Part shown: positions 1 through 6,510 of the stretch, in pieces
Layout: every line of letters begins with the position of its first letter
Numbering within the stretch: the stretch's first letter is position 1
Assembly: GCA_947166205.1 (NCBI GenBank)
Contig: CAMVDI010000069.1
Coordinates: 1-8,672 of the forward strand
DNA length: 8,672 bases
From: an uncultured Clostridia bacterium
GTDB taxonomy: Bacteria > Bacillota_A > Clostridia > Christensenellales > Aristaeellaceae
Reading direction: 5' to 3'
Program-made: the position numbers and the translations under genes
The notes under the pieces: model-generated
Seen by the model: the letters and a program-made list of their open reading frames with translations, nothing else
What the model was told of the DNA's origin: nothing
The model's database searches: none

Positions 1-1
1 C

Positions 2-166
2 CTGAGCAACGGAAACCGCTATTCGCTGACCTGGACCCTGGAGGGCAGCAGCCTGACGCTGAGACAGCAGAACAATCCGGCGGGGCAGCCCGTCCCCGGG
101 ACGCTGAACGGGGAAGTCCTGACCCTCCGGATCAACAACCTGAACGTGACCATGCGCAGAAAGTAA
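2..166 (+). CDS. C-terminal end of an unidentified protein (5' end outside window)
   Basis: An open frame runs in from the left edge and stops at TAA 164-166, giving the last 54 residues. It begins LSNGNRYSLTWTLEG and ends NLNVTMRRK. The tail alternates short hydrophobic and polar stretches, with repeated patterns of the type SLTWTLEGSSLTL, GTLNGEVLTL and INNLNVTM. This looks like successive beta-strands and is reminiscent of the last strands of lipocalin-like or META-like beta-barrels found in secreted clostridial proteins. That family guess is inference only, since too little is present to assign a domain. Codon use is GC-rich at third positions like the confirmed genes, which supports real coding. 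The gene converges on the cyclase gene and ends 46 bp before the shared terminator. Confidence 0.72.
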   Translation: MSNGNRYSLTWTLEGSSLTLRQQNNPAGQPVPGTLNGEVLTLRINNLNVTMRRK

Positions 167-190
167 ATAAAGCCTTTGCGGAAACCCTGT

Positions 191-206
191 TTTCCGCCGG
201 CGGAAA
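191..206. repeat. Perfect 16-bp palindrome
   Basis: TTTCCGCCGGCGGAAA is perfectly self-complementary. It lies between the stop codon of the left-edge gene and the bidirectional terminator. As RNA it could form only a tight hairpin. As DNA it could be a dimeric protein site, but it is far from any promoter I can see. It may simply be an accessory part of the terminator region. Confidence 0.5.
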
Positions 207-211
207 GATCT

Positions 212-251
212 GAAAAAGCGAAGGGAGGCGGGCGCCTCCCTTCGCTTTTTC
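212..251. terminator. Bidirectional intrinsic terminator between convergent genes
   Basis: The arms GAAAAAGCGAAGGGAGGCG (212-230) and its exact complement (233-251) form a perfect 19-bp stem around a minimal loop. The A-run at 213-217 and T-run at 246-250 give a U-tract in whichever direction RNA is made. It therefore serves both the plus-strand gene ending at 166 and the minus-strand gene ending at 283. Confidence 0.93.
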
Positions 252-282
252 ACCGCGGCCTTCCGGATGCCCGGAGGGCGGA

Positions 283-2187
283 TCAGCATCTCTTCTTGTT
301 CTTCTTGATGTCATACATCCGCGCGTCCGCGGACTTCAGACAGCTCTTCAGGTCCTGGGCGCTGTCCGGGGGGCATTGGTAGAGCCCCACGGAGAGATGG
401 AGCCCGAAGCTGATCTTCCGCTCCTCGCAGATCTTCGCCAGCGTCTGATCCACGGCCGCCTTCGGGTCCTCGTTCCGCTCCGGGCCGAAGGCCACAAACT
501 CGTCCCCGCCGTAGCGCATCATATAGTCCCCGGGACGGCAGACCCGCCGCAGGGCCTCCGCGGCCGCCCGCAGGGCCTCGTCCCCCGCGTCGTGGCCGTG
601 CCGGTCGTTGATCCCCTTCATATCGTCGATATCCAGGAACAGGAAGGAAACGGTTTTCCCTTCCGACTTCAGCCGCTCGAACAGGGGCCCGCCGAAGCGG
701 TCCAGACCGAAGCGGTTATACAGGTCCGTCAGCTGATCCTTCGCGTAGAGAATGTTCAGCTTTTCGTTCAGCCGCAGCAGGTGCTGATGCTGCCGGATGG
801 TCTCCATGGAAAGGGCCAGCTCGTTGACGATGCTTTCGTGCAGATTCATCTCCGCGGCGACGCTCAGCCCCTCCAGCACCAGCGCCCCGGCCATGATCCG
901 GCCGTATCGGATGGGATAGTACTGGATCAGCCGCTCCTGGTCGGAACGGGAATCCTGAATCCGGCCCTGGCTGTCCCCGGAAAGCACATGCAGATGCTCG
1001 GCCTCCCGGGCGATGCCCCTCCGGCTGTCCGCCACCAGCACGAAGGATCCGGAATAATGCCCTGCCGCCATCAGCTCCTCGTCCCCCGGCTCCTCCCGGC
1101 CCTTCAGGCTCCGGTAATAGGGGGCGTCCAGATAGATCCGGACCGAGGAACCGCCGAAAATGGACGCGTATTTCTCCGTGGCGCTCATGACATCCTCCAG
1201 GGACTCCGCGGAGAAGAACGCGCCGGCGATTTTATCCTGGGTTACATAGAACTCCCGCAGGAAGCGGGTCTGCCAGTAGAACCGGTCCTTGATCCGGATG
1301 ATCTCCGCGTCCACGTTTCCCCGGCAGCCGCAGGTTCCCGTCAGGGCCTCCCGGAAATCATTGTAATTGACCGGCGGCACGGGATTTCCGTCGATGATGG
1401 ACATCAGGGTCTCCATGGCCTTGAAACCGACGCCCTGAAAGTTCCGGTCCACCGTGGCGAGCCGGGGAGAGCACAGGGAGGAGCTGAAGATGCCGTCAAA
1501 GCCGGTGACCCGGATCTCCCCCGGAACCGCCACGCCGCTTTTCTGCAGGATGCTGACGGCGCCGAGGGCCATATCGTCGTTGGCGCAGACCAGAGCCTCC
1601 GGCCGCTCCCCGGATTCCAGAATGATCCGGGCGGCCCGCTCCCCGGAATCCTTCTGCCAGTTTCCGGGAAGATAGCGGAGATTTTCCTCCGGAATCCCCG
1701 CGTTCCGGCAGGCATCCGTAAACCCGTAGCGGCGCTGGCGCGCCTCGCTGTCCTCCCCCTTGTCAAACTCTTCCGGCCCCTTCAGGAACCAGAGCTTCCG
1801 GACCCCGTGCCTTTGAATCAGATGATTGGTGATGTGGCGGAAAACCTTGTAGTCGTCGGACTTCACCTGGGGAAAACCGCCCAGCGGAATCCCCAGCGTC
1901 ACCGCGGGAATGCCGCGGCTGCGCAGGCTCTGACCGATCCGGTCCGCCTCCTCCCGCAGAACGATCTGATGGGTCTGGACGATGGCACCGTCATAATGCT
2001 CCCAGTCCACAAGCCGGTAAATCTCATAGACCTGCCGGTCGGCGATGGCGCTTTCATCCATGCCGAAGCAGTCGAACACCCGCACGCACACATCCGGGTG
2101 AAGCTCCAGAAACTGGGCGATCCCCCGGAGGGTTTCGCCTACGAGCTCATAATTCCAGTCCGTAGTAAACAGCGCAATCTGCCGCAT
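283..2187 (-). CDS. Diguanylate cyclase with LacI-type sugar-binding sensor domain
   Basis: This 634-aa protein is predicted to make cyclic di-GMP from two GTP. Residues 1-290 resemble the periplasmic-binding-protein-like core of LacI/GalR regulators (IALFTTDWNYELVGETLRGI near the start, ALVCANDDMALGAVSILQ at 198-215, VTGFDG at 227-232). There is no DNA-binding helix-turn-helix, signal peptide or membrane segment, so it should sense a ligand in the cytoplasm. Residues about 300-455 form a second, GAF-like module of uncertain identity, followed by a helical linker (about 446-480). The GGDEF domain follows: DQLTDLYNR (484-492), metal ligand D519, INDRHGHDAGDE (526-537) and GGDEF at 560-564. RPGD (551-554) sits exactly five residues before GGDEF, the position of the allosteric product-inhibition I-site. 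The active site looks complete. The ATG at 2187 is preceded by a weak AAGAGAG-type ribosome site. No EAL or HD-GYP partner is in the window. The ligand is unknown, with a sugar or nucleoside the natural guess. Confidence 0.93.
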   Translation of the reverse strand: MRQIALFTTDWNYELVGETLRGIAQFLELHPDVCVRVFDCFGMDESAIADRQVYEIYRLVDWEHYDGAIVQTHQIVLREEADRIGQSLRSRGIPAVTLGIPLGGFPQVKSDDYKVFRHITNHLIQRHGVRKLWFLKGPEEFDKGEDSEARQRRYGFTDACRNAGIPEENLRYLPGNWQKDSGERAARIILESGERPEALVCANDDMALGAVSILQKSGVAVPGEIRVTGFDGIFSSSLCSPRLATVDRNFQGVGFKAMETLMSIIDGNPVPPVNYNDFREALTGTCGCRGNVDAEIIRIKDRFYWQTRFLREFYVTQDKIAGAFFSAESLEDVMSATEKYASIFGGSSVRIYLDAPYYRSLKGREEPGDEELMAAGHYSGSFVLVADSRRGIAREAEHLHVLSGDSQGRIQDSRSDQERLIQYYPIRYGRIMAGALVLEGLSVAAEMNLHESIVNELALSMETIRQHQHLLRLNEKLNILYAKDQLTDLYNRFGLDRFGGPLFERLKSEGKTVSFLFLDIDDMKGINDRHGHDAGDEALRAAAEALRRVCRPGDYMMRYGGDEFVAFGPERNEDPKAAVDQTLAKICEERKISFGLHLSVGLYQCPPDSAQDLKSCLKSADARMYDIKKNKKRC

Positions 2188-2203
2188 AGAACTCTCTTTC
2201 CGC

Positions 2204-2243
2204 TTTTCCGCACGGGAAAAACAAATCCTCTGTCAGATTTGTT
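2204..2243 (-). promoter_or_regulatory. Two abutting inverted repeats in the cyclase gene leader
   Basis: TTTTCC (2204-2209) is complementary to GGAAAA (2215-2220). Immediately next to it, AACAAATC (2220-2227) is complementary to GATTTGTT (2236-2243) around an 8-nt centre. They lie 17-56 bp upstream of the cyclase start codon. The second is shaped like an operator for a dimeric regulator. Either could also be a hairpin in the messenger leader. The function is inferred only from symmetry and position. Confidence 0.4.
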
Positions 2244-2270
2244 GGATTTAATTGATAAAAAGACAAAGTA

Positions 2271-2300
2271 ATTTTACTCCGGAGACGCGGCGGAAAGCAA
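2271..2300 (-). promoter_or_regulatory. Candidate sigma-A promoter of the cyclase gene
   Basis: Reading the minus strand, TTGCTT (2300-2295) and TAAAAT (2276-2271) are separated by 18 bp. The -10 matches TATAAT at five of six positions and the -35 matches TTGACA at three. This would give a leader of roughly 75 nt containing both inverted repeats at 2204-2243. It is the best match I found in the right place, but the region is A/T-rich and other starts are possible. Confidence 0.35.
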
Positions 2301-2360
2301 GCCCTTCCGTGCACATTTCCTGTTTTTCCGAAAGGCTTCCCGGGTTCCCGCCCCGGCTGC

Positions 2361-2425
2361 GATCCGGACGGTGCAGGAGAAGAAAACAGGATTTCCGAAT
2401 GTTCGCGGCGGAATCCGTCCGGATC
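2361..2425. repeat. 11-bp perfect inverted repeat upstream of purC
   Basis: GATCCGGACGG (2361-2371) is exactly complementary to CCGTCCGGATC (2415-2425), with 43 nt between. A second, overlapping pairing is possible between TCCGAAT (2394-2400) and ATTCGGA (2426-2432), and the two pairings cross each other. The element lies before the purC promoter, so it would not be in that transcript unless another start exists further upstream. Confidence 0.5.
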
Positions 2426-2435
2426 ATTCGGATTT
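2391..2435. promoter_or_regulatory. PurBox-like inverted pair upstream of purC
   Basis: The Bacillus-type purine repressor PurR binds boxes of consensus AWWWCCGAACWWT, usually as an inverted pair. ATTTCCGAATGTT (2391-2403) matches 11 of 13 positions. ATCATTCGGATTT (2423-2435) matches 11 of 13 in the opposite orientation. The 19-bp gap is slightly longer than the 16-17 bp known in Bacillus, and both boxes have T in place of the C of CGAAC. They are centred about 125 bp before the predicted purC transcription start. Binding is inferred from sequence similarity only. Confidence 0.4.
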
Positions 2436-2502
2436 GTCCATGGGGAAAAATGCCCTTATATATCCCATCCTGCCCATGCTTTTCTATCTTTTCGGCGGGC
2501 TA

Positions 2503-2531
2503 TTGACAAAGGAAAAACAAGAGCTTAGAAT
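2503..2531 (+). promoter_or_regulatory. Sigma-A promoter of purC
   Basis: A perfect -35 TTGACA (2503-2508), a 17-bp spacer and -10 TAGAAT (2526-2531) match the housekeeping consensus at 11 of 12 positions. Transcription would begin near 2538, leaving a leader of about 62 nt before purC. Confidence 0.88.
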
Positions 2532-2537
2532 AACCGC

Positions 2538-2550
2538 AATGTTCGGAAAA
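2538..2550. promoter_or_regulatory. PurBox-like site overlapping the purC transcription start
   Basis: AATGTTCGGAAAA matches the reverse-oriented PurBox consensus AWWGTTCGGWWWT at 12 of 13 positions, including the exact GTTCGG core. It sits on the predicted purC start site, where a bound repressor would block initiation. I found no good inverted partner 16-17 bp upstream. Its first eight bases, AATGTTCG, recur at 2398-2405 beside the upstream box. Confidence 0.45.
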
Positions 2551-2599
2551 ACCGTTCCGGGCAGGCCGATGAAAAGCAGATTGCAGGAGGTTCGTTTCC

Positions 2600-3307
<708 letters not shown>

Positions 3308-3322
3308 TAAAAGCATATTTTT

Positions 3323-3356
3323 CCGGCTCCGCTTCGAAAAGCGGAGCCGGTTTTTT
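3323..3356 (+). terminator. Intrinsic terminator of purC
   Basis: A perfect 12-bp stem pairs CCGGCTCCGCTT (3323-3334) with AAGCGGAGCCGG (3339-3350) around a CGAA tetraloop. Six T residues (3351-3356) follow directly. It begins 16 bp after the purC stop codon. Confidence 0.96.
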
Positions 3357-3385
3357 CGCGCTTTCCCGGCCGGCTTCGCGAAAAC

Positions 3386-3414
3386 TTGCTTTTGGGCGGG
3401 TTTTCGGATACAAT
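3386..3414 (+). promoter_or_regulatory. Sigma-A promoter of rplI and following genes
   Basis: TTGCTT (3386-3391), a 17-bp spacer and TACAAT (3409-3414) form a good housekeeping promoter just after the purC terminator. The expected start is near 3421, which leaves a leader of about 128 nt before rplI. It is the only convincing promoter I see for the plus-strand run from rplI to the window end. Confidence 0.8.
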
Positions 3415-3429
3415 AGACTGAATTCCTGC

Positions 3430-3497
3430 GGGAAGGACTGTTTGCTGTACCTTCCCGGGACGGAAGGGCCCCGCGCCGGGCCGTCCGCCGTCCCGGG
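3430..3497 (+). promoter_or_regulatory. Structured 5' leader of rplI with competing stems
   Basis: CCCGGGACGG (3454-3463) pairs perfectly with CCGTCCCGGG (3488-3497). Inside it, GGCCC (3467-3471) pairs with GGGCC (3478-3482), giving a long two-tier hairpin. An earlier stem, GGGAAGG (3430-3436) with CCTTCCC (3450-3456), uses bases 3454-3456, which the long hairpin also needs, so they compete at that edge. A third option pairs CCTTCC (3450-3455) with GGAAGG (3462-3467). No U-tract follows, so it is not an obvious terminator. Mutually exclusive pairings in a ribosomal-protein leader suggest regulation, but high GC content makes chance pairing more likely. Confidence 0.45.
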
Positions 3498-3534
3498 CAG
3501 CCGGGGAGTCAGGAACCGGAAAGCGCTTTTCGGG

Positions 3535-3539
3535 AGGAG
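3535..3539 (+). promoter_or_regulatory. rplI: Shine-Dalgarno site that decides the rplI start
   Basis: AGGAG lies 9 nt before ATG 3549. The earlier in-frame ATG at 3540 directly abuts this site and could not use it. The downstream start also gives the family's conserved beginning, MKVVLLKDV. Confidence 0.85.
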
Positions 3540-3548
3540 ATGGAACGC

Positions 3549-4001
3549 ATGAAGGTTGTTCTGCTGAAGGATGTCAAGAATATCGGAAAAAAGGACGAGA
3601 TCCTGAACGTCAGCGACGGATACGCCCGTAACTTTCTGTTTCCCCAGCGGCTGGCCGCCGAGGCGACCGCGGGTACGCTGAAGGAGATCGGGAAGAAGCG
3701 GGCCGCCCAGGACGCCCGCGAGGCGGAAGCCCTGGCGGAGGCGAAGGCCCGGGCTGAGGCGCTGAACGGCAAGGTTATTGAGCTGAAGATCAAGTGCGGC
3801 TCCCAGGGCCGGCTCTACGGCAGCGTGACCGCCGCGGAGGTTGCCGAGGCGCTGGAGAAGCAGCACGGATACGCCGCGGACAAGCGGAAGATCGATCTGG
3901 GGGATCCCATCAAGGAAGTGGGGGACCGGGAGATCAGCGTACGCCTGCATCAGGGCGTGAGCACGAAGATGATTCTGCGGGTCAGCCCGCTGGAGAAGTA
4001 A
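3549..4001 (+). CDS. rplI: 50S ribosomal protein L9 (bL9)
   Basis: L9 is an elongated, two-lobed protein of the large ribosomal subunit that binds 23S rRNA with its N-terminal lobe and helps limit frameshifting. The 150-aa product has the usual length and layout. The N-lobe carries [15 protein letters not shown] and the family signature with [15 protein letters not shown] (22-36). A long charged Ala/Glu/Lys-rich connecting helix spans about 41-75. The C-lobe contains [13 protein letters not shown] (82-94), [17 protein letters not shown] (109-125) and a final [14 protein letters not shown]. The start is fixed by the Shine-Dalgarno site and by homology. The following dnaB is the expected neighbour, since rplI next to the replicative helicase gene is a conserved Bacillota arrangement (in Bacillus, gdpP-rplI-dnaC). 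gdpP is absent here, its place being taken by purC and a promoter. Confidence 0.97.
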   Translation: MKVVLLKDVKNIGKKDEILNVSDGYARNFLFPQRLAAEATAGTLKEIGKKRAAQDAREAEALAEAKARAEALNGKVIELKIKCGSQGRLYGSVTAAEVAEALEKQHGYAADKRKIDLGDPIKEVGDREISVRLHQGVSTKMILRVSPLEK

Positions 4002-4055
4002 GGGCGGAAGCCCGCGCGCTGCGGAGCGGAATCCCGATAAGGGCGGAAGCCCGCG
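3999..4055 (+). repeat. Direct repeat pair with GNRA-capped hairpins after rplI
   Basis: TAAGGGCGGAAGCCCGCG occurs exactly twice, at 3999-4016 and 4038-4055. The first copy begins with the rplI stop codon. The 39-bp offset keeps the second TAA in the same frame. Each copy folds as GGGC-GGAA-GCCC, a 4-bp stem with a GNRA-type tetraloop. No T-run follows, so these are not ordinary terminators. They could modulate the rplI-dnaB message ratio or be the remnant of a local duplication. Confidence 0.7.
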
Positions 4056-4136
4056 GGCGGAGAGAAACACGGGTTTGACGCGGCGGCGGGATTGCGCTCC
4101 CCCGCAAGGTGGAGCAGCCAGCGCGCAGAGAGAAGC

Positions 4137-4142
4137 AGGGAG
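4137..4142 (+). promoter_or_regulatory. dnaB: Shine-Dalgarno site that decides the dnaB start
   Basis: AGGGAG lies 8 nt before ATG 4151. An alternative in-frame GTG at 4109 has no ribosome site and would add 14 residues that are atypical for the family. Confidence 0.7.
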
Positions 4143-4150
4143 TCGGAGAA

Positions 4151-5524
4151 ATGCCGGAACAGACGGAACAGAGGCTGCGGGGGACCCTTCCTCCCAACAG
4201 CCGGGAAGCGGAGATCAGCGTCCTGGGCGCCATGCTGCAGGATTCCGCGGCCGTGCTCCGGGGAATGGAGAACCTGAAGGCGGAGGATTTTTACCTGGCG
4301 GAGCATCAGGAGATCTTCCGCGCCATGGCGGATCTGGCCAGAGAGCACAAGCCCATCGACCTGACCACCCTGATGACGGAGATGAGCCGCAGGGGAACGC
4401 TGGAGGGCGTGGGCGGCGCGAACTACCTGATGCGGCTGATCAGCTCCGTGCCCACCACGGCGAACGCCGGGGCGTACATGGATCTGGTGCTGGAGAAGAG
4501 CACGCTGCGAAAGCTGATCGGCGCGGCCCAGGGGATCGAAAAGGAAGCCTACGCCCAGCAGAGCCCGGTTCAGGAGGTGCTGAACGGGGCGGAGAAGGCG
4601 ATCTTTGATCTGGTCATGAACCGGACGGACGGCGGGACGCTGAAACCAGTCCGGGAGGTGCTGGTCACCACCTATCAGGAGATCGAGACCCTGGCGCGTC
4701 AGCACGGGGAGATTTCCGGGGTTCCGTCCGGGTTCATCGATCTGGACGGGCTGCTGACGGGGCTGCACCCCGGCGAGCTGATCATCCTCGGGGCCCGGCC
4801 CGCCATGGGCAAGACCTCCTTCGCCATGAACATCGCCGGGCACGCCAGCGTCGCGAAGGGAAAGACCGTGGCCGTCTTCAGCCTGGAGATGCCCCGGGAG
4901 CAGATCGTCATGCGCCTGCTGTGCAGCGAATCCCGGGTCAACATGCAGAAGATCCGCAAGGGCACCCTTGAGGACCGGGAATGGCTGGCGCTGGCCAAGG
5001 CCCTCGGCCCGATCTCCAACGCGCCGCTCTATCTTGACGATACCGCGGCCCTCACGCCCAGCCAGCTTCGCAGCCGGTGCCGCCGGCTGATGATGGACCA
5101 TGGGCTGGATCTGGTGCTGGTGGACTATCTGGGCCTGATGCGCTCCGACGGGCGGACGGAGAGCCGCCAGCTGGAGGTGGCGGAGATCAGCCGCCAGCTG
5201 AAGGCCATCGCCCTGGAGCTGAAGGTGCCGATCATCGCCTGCGCCCAGCTGAGCCGGGCGAACAAGGACCGGGTCGACAAGCGGCCCGTGCTGTCCGACC
5301 TGCGGGATTCCGGATCCATCGAGCAGGACGCGGACGTGGTCATGTTCCTGCACCGGGAGGAGTACTACAACCCCGATACGGAGGACAAGAACATCGCGGA
5401 GGTCATTGTGGCCAAGCAGCGCAGCGGCCCGCTGGGGACGGTGAAGCTGGCCTGGCTCAATGAGATCACCACCTTCGCCAACCTGGCGAAGGATCAGCCC
5501 CCGGCCGGGGGCGCCCCGTTCTGA
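4151..5524 (+). CDS. dnaB: Replicative DNA helicase DnaB
   Basis: This is the hexameric ATP-driven helicase that unwinds DNA at the replication fork. The 457-aa length matches the family (Bacillus DnaC is 454 aa). The N-terminal domain opens with LPPNSREAEISVLGAML, the usual DnaB beginning, and runs to about residue 150 as the primase-interacting collar. A linker helix follows, then the RecA-like motor. In the motor are Walker A GARPAMGKTS (214-223; Lys221, Thr222), VFSLEMPREQI after it, Walker B LVLVDYLGLM (321-330; Asp325), the AQLSRANKDRVDKRP segment, LRDSGSIEQDADVVMFLHREEYY, and VAKQRSGPLGTVKLAW with the conserved Lys/Arg finger region near the end. The catalytic motifs look complete. The common Gln of VDYLQLM is Gly here, a conservative curiosity. 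No intein is present. It is downstream of rplI and 29 bp before yhaM, probably in one transcript. Confidence 0.98.
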   Translation: MPEQTEQRLRGTLPPNSREAEISVLGAMLQDSAAVLRGMENLKAEDFYLAEHQEIFRAMADLAREHKPIDLTTLMTEMSRRGTLEGVGGANYLMRLISSVPTTANAGAYMDLVLEKSTLRKLIGAAQGIEKEAYAQQSPVQEVLNGAEKAIFDLVMNRTDGGTLKPVREVLVTTYQEIETLARQHGEISGVPSGFIDLDGLLTGLHPGELIILGARPAMGKTSFAMNIAGHASVAKGKTVAVFSLEMPREQIVMRLLCSESRVNMQKIRKGTLEDREWLALAKALGPISNAPLYLDDTAALTPSQLRSRCRRLMMDHGLDLVLVDYLGLMRSDGRTESRQLEVAEISRQLKAIALELKVPIIACAQLSRANKDRVDKRPVLSDLRDSGSIEQDADVVMFLHREEYYNPDTEDKNIAEVIVAKQRSGPLGTVKLAWLNEITTFANLAKDQPPAGGAPF

Positions 5525-5553
5525 CCGGGGAAGAAGGAGCATCGGAAGACAGT

Positions 5554-6510
5554 ATGGAGAAATACAGGGTTTGCCAGCTGGAGAAGGACGTCCGGTTCGA
5601 GGGCTTTCTTATGGTCAAGGGGGCCGACCGGAAAACCGACAAGAACGGCCGGGACTATGCGGACCTGAATCTGGGAGACCGGACCGGCGAGATCAACGCC
5701 AAAATCTGGAACTGGGACAGCAGGAATGAGCTGCCGAAGCCCGGCCAGCCCATCAGGGTACAGGGACTGGTCCAGGAATACAACGGCCGGCTGCAGCTCC
5801 GGATTGAAAAATGGGAAGGGGTTTCGGAGTCGGACGGGGTGAAGATGGACGAGCTGGTTCCGGCGGCGCCCCGCTCCTCCGCGGAGATGAAAAAGGAAAT
5901 CCTCGACACGGTGGAGAGCTTCCGGAGCGAAAACCTGCGCAAACTGACGGCCGAGATGCTGAACATGGCGGGGGACCGGCTGGACTGGTTTCCCGCGGCG
6001 CAGCGGATGCACCACGCGGAGCGCAGCGGACTGCTGCATCACACGACGGACATGCTCCGGATGGCCCGGGCGGCCCTGGAGGTCTATCCCTGGCTGAACC
6101 GGGATCTGCTTCTCGCGGGGGTCATCCTCCACGATCTGGGCAAGCTCGAGGAGCTGCAGAGCGACGAGAGCGGAAACGTGACGGACTATACCCGGGACGG
6201 CCAGCTGCTGGGGCATCTGGTCCGGGGGATCACGCTGCTGAACCGCGCCGCTGAGAAGACCGGCGTCACGGGGGAATGCGTCGTGCTGCTGGAGCACATG
6301 CTGCTGAGCCATCACGGGGAGCCGGAATACGGCAGCCCGCGGCCGCCCATGTTCCCCGAGGCGGAGGCGCTGCACTGGATCGATATGATGGACGCCCGGA
6401 TGAACACCATGAGGACCGCGTGGGAGAAGACGCCGGAGGGCGCCTTCAGCGAAAGGATCTTCAGCCTGGAAAGGCGGGTTTACCATCCGTACTACACGGA
6501 GGAGGCCTGA
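5554..6510 (+). CDS. yhaM: 3'-5' exoribonuclease of the YhaM family (OB-fold plus HD domain)
   Basis: YhaM enzymes are metal-dependent 3'-5' exonucleases that act on RNA and single-stranded DNA; the streptococcal and staphylococcal homologues are called Cbf1. The 318-aa length fits (Bacillus YhaM is about 314 aa). Residues about 13-88 form an OB-fold nucleic-acid-binding domain (DKNGRDYADLNLGDRTGEINAKIW, then GQPIRVQGLVQEYNGRLQLRI). Residues about 150-290 are an HD phosphohydrolase domain with GLLHHTTDML (159-168), the HD pair at His193-Asp194 (VILHDLGKLEEL), GHLVRG (220-225), LSHHGEPEYGSPRPP (251-265) and WIDMMDARMN (275-284). These are the expected metal-site residues. The start ATG 5554 has a long-spaced AAGGAG (14 nt) and a closer GGAAG, so initiation may be modest. 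It follows dnaB by 29 bp and is probably co-transcribed. Pairing with dnaB is not an arrangement I recognise as standard. Confidence 0.94.
   Translation: MEKYRVCQLEKDVRFEGFLMVKGADRKTDKNGRDYADLNLGDRTGEINAKIWNWDSRNELPKPGQPIRVQGLVQEYNGRLQLRIEKWEGVSESDGVKMDELVPAAPRSSAEMKKEILDTVESFRSENLRKLTAEMLNMAGDRLDWFPAAQRMHHAERSGLLHHTTDMLRMARAALEVYPWLNRDLLLAGVILHDLGKLEELQSDESGNVTDYTRDGQLLGHLVRGITLLNRAAEKTGVTGECVVLLEHMLLSHHGEPEYGSPRPPMFPEAEALHWIDMMDARMNTMRTAWEKTPEGAFSERIFSLERRVYHPYYTEEA

Larger units (their letters stand above)
2188..2599. other. Divergent intergenic region between the cyclase gene and purC
   Basis: This 412-bp gene-free stretch is richer in A/T than its flanks. It holds a weak candidate promoter for the cyclase gene, two inverted repeats in that gene's leader, an 11-bp inverted repeat with a 43-nt loop, PurBox-like sequences, a consensus purC promoter and the purC Shine-Dalgarno site. 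Two 84-codon open frames cross it, but neither has a recognisable product or a good ribosome site. Confidence 0.8.

Noticed and set aside
376..2271. 631-codon plus-strand open frame opposite the cyclase gene
   Set aside because: It is the antisense shadow of a GC-rich gene. It has no recognisable domain, is rich in Pro/Leu/Gly/His/Arg, and covers the whole of a gene with clear GGDEF motifs on the other strand.
3540..3548. ATG 3540 as the rplI start
   Set aside because: It abuts the Shine-Dalgarno sequence with no spacing and would add MER before the conserved MKVVLLKDV beginning.
4075..4103. TTGACG at 4075-4080 as a -35 box for a dnaB promoter
   Set aside because: At 17 bp spacing the -10 position is TCCCCC, and no usable -10 lies within 16-19 bp.
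4109..4150. GTG 4109 as an upstream dnaB start
   Set aside because: It has no Shine-Dalgarno site. ATG 4151 has AGGGAG at 8 nt and gives a normal-length DnaB N-terminus.
3950..5542. 530-codon minus-strand open frame opposite dnaB
   Set aside because: dnaB on the plus strand has complete helicase motifs. The antisense frame is low-complexity and lacks a plausible start site or product.
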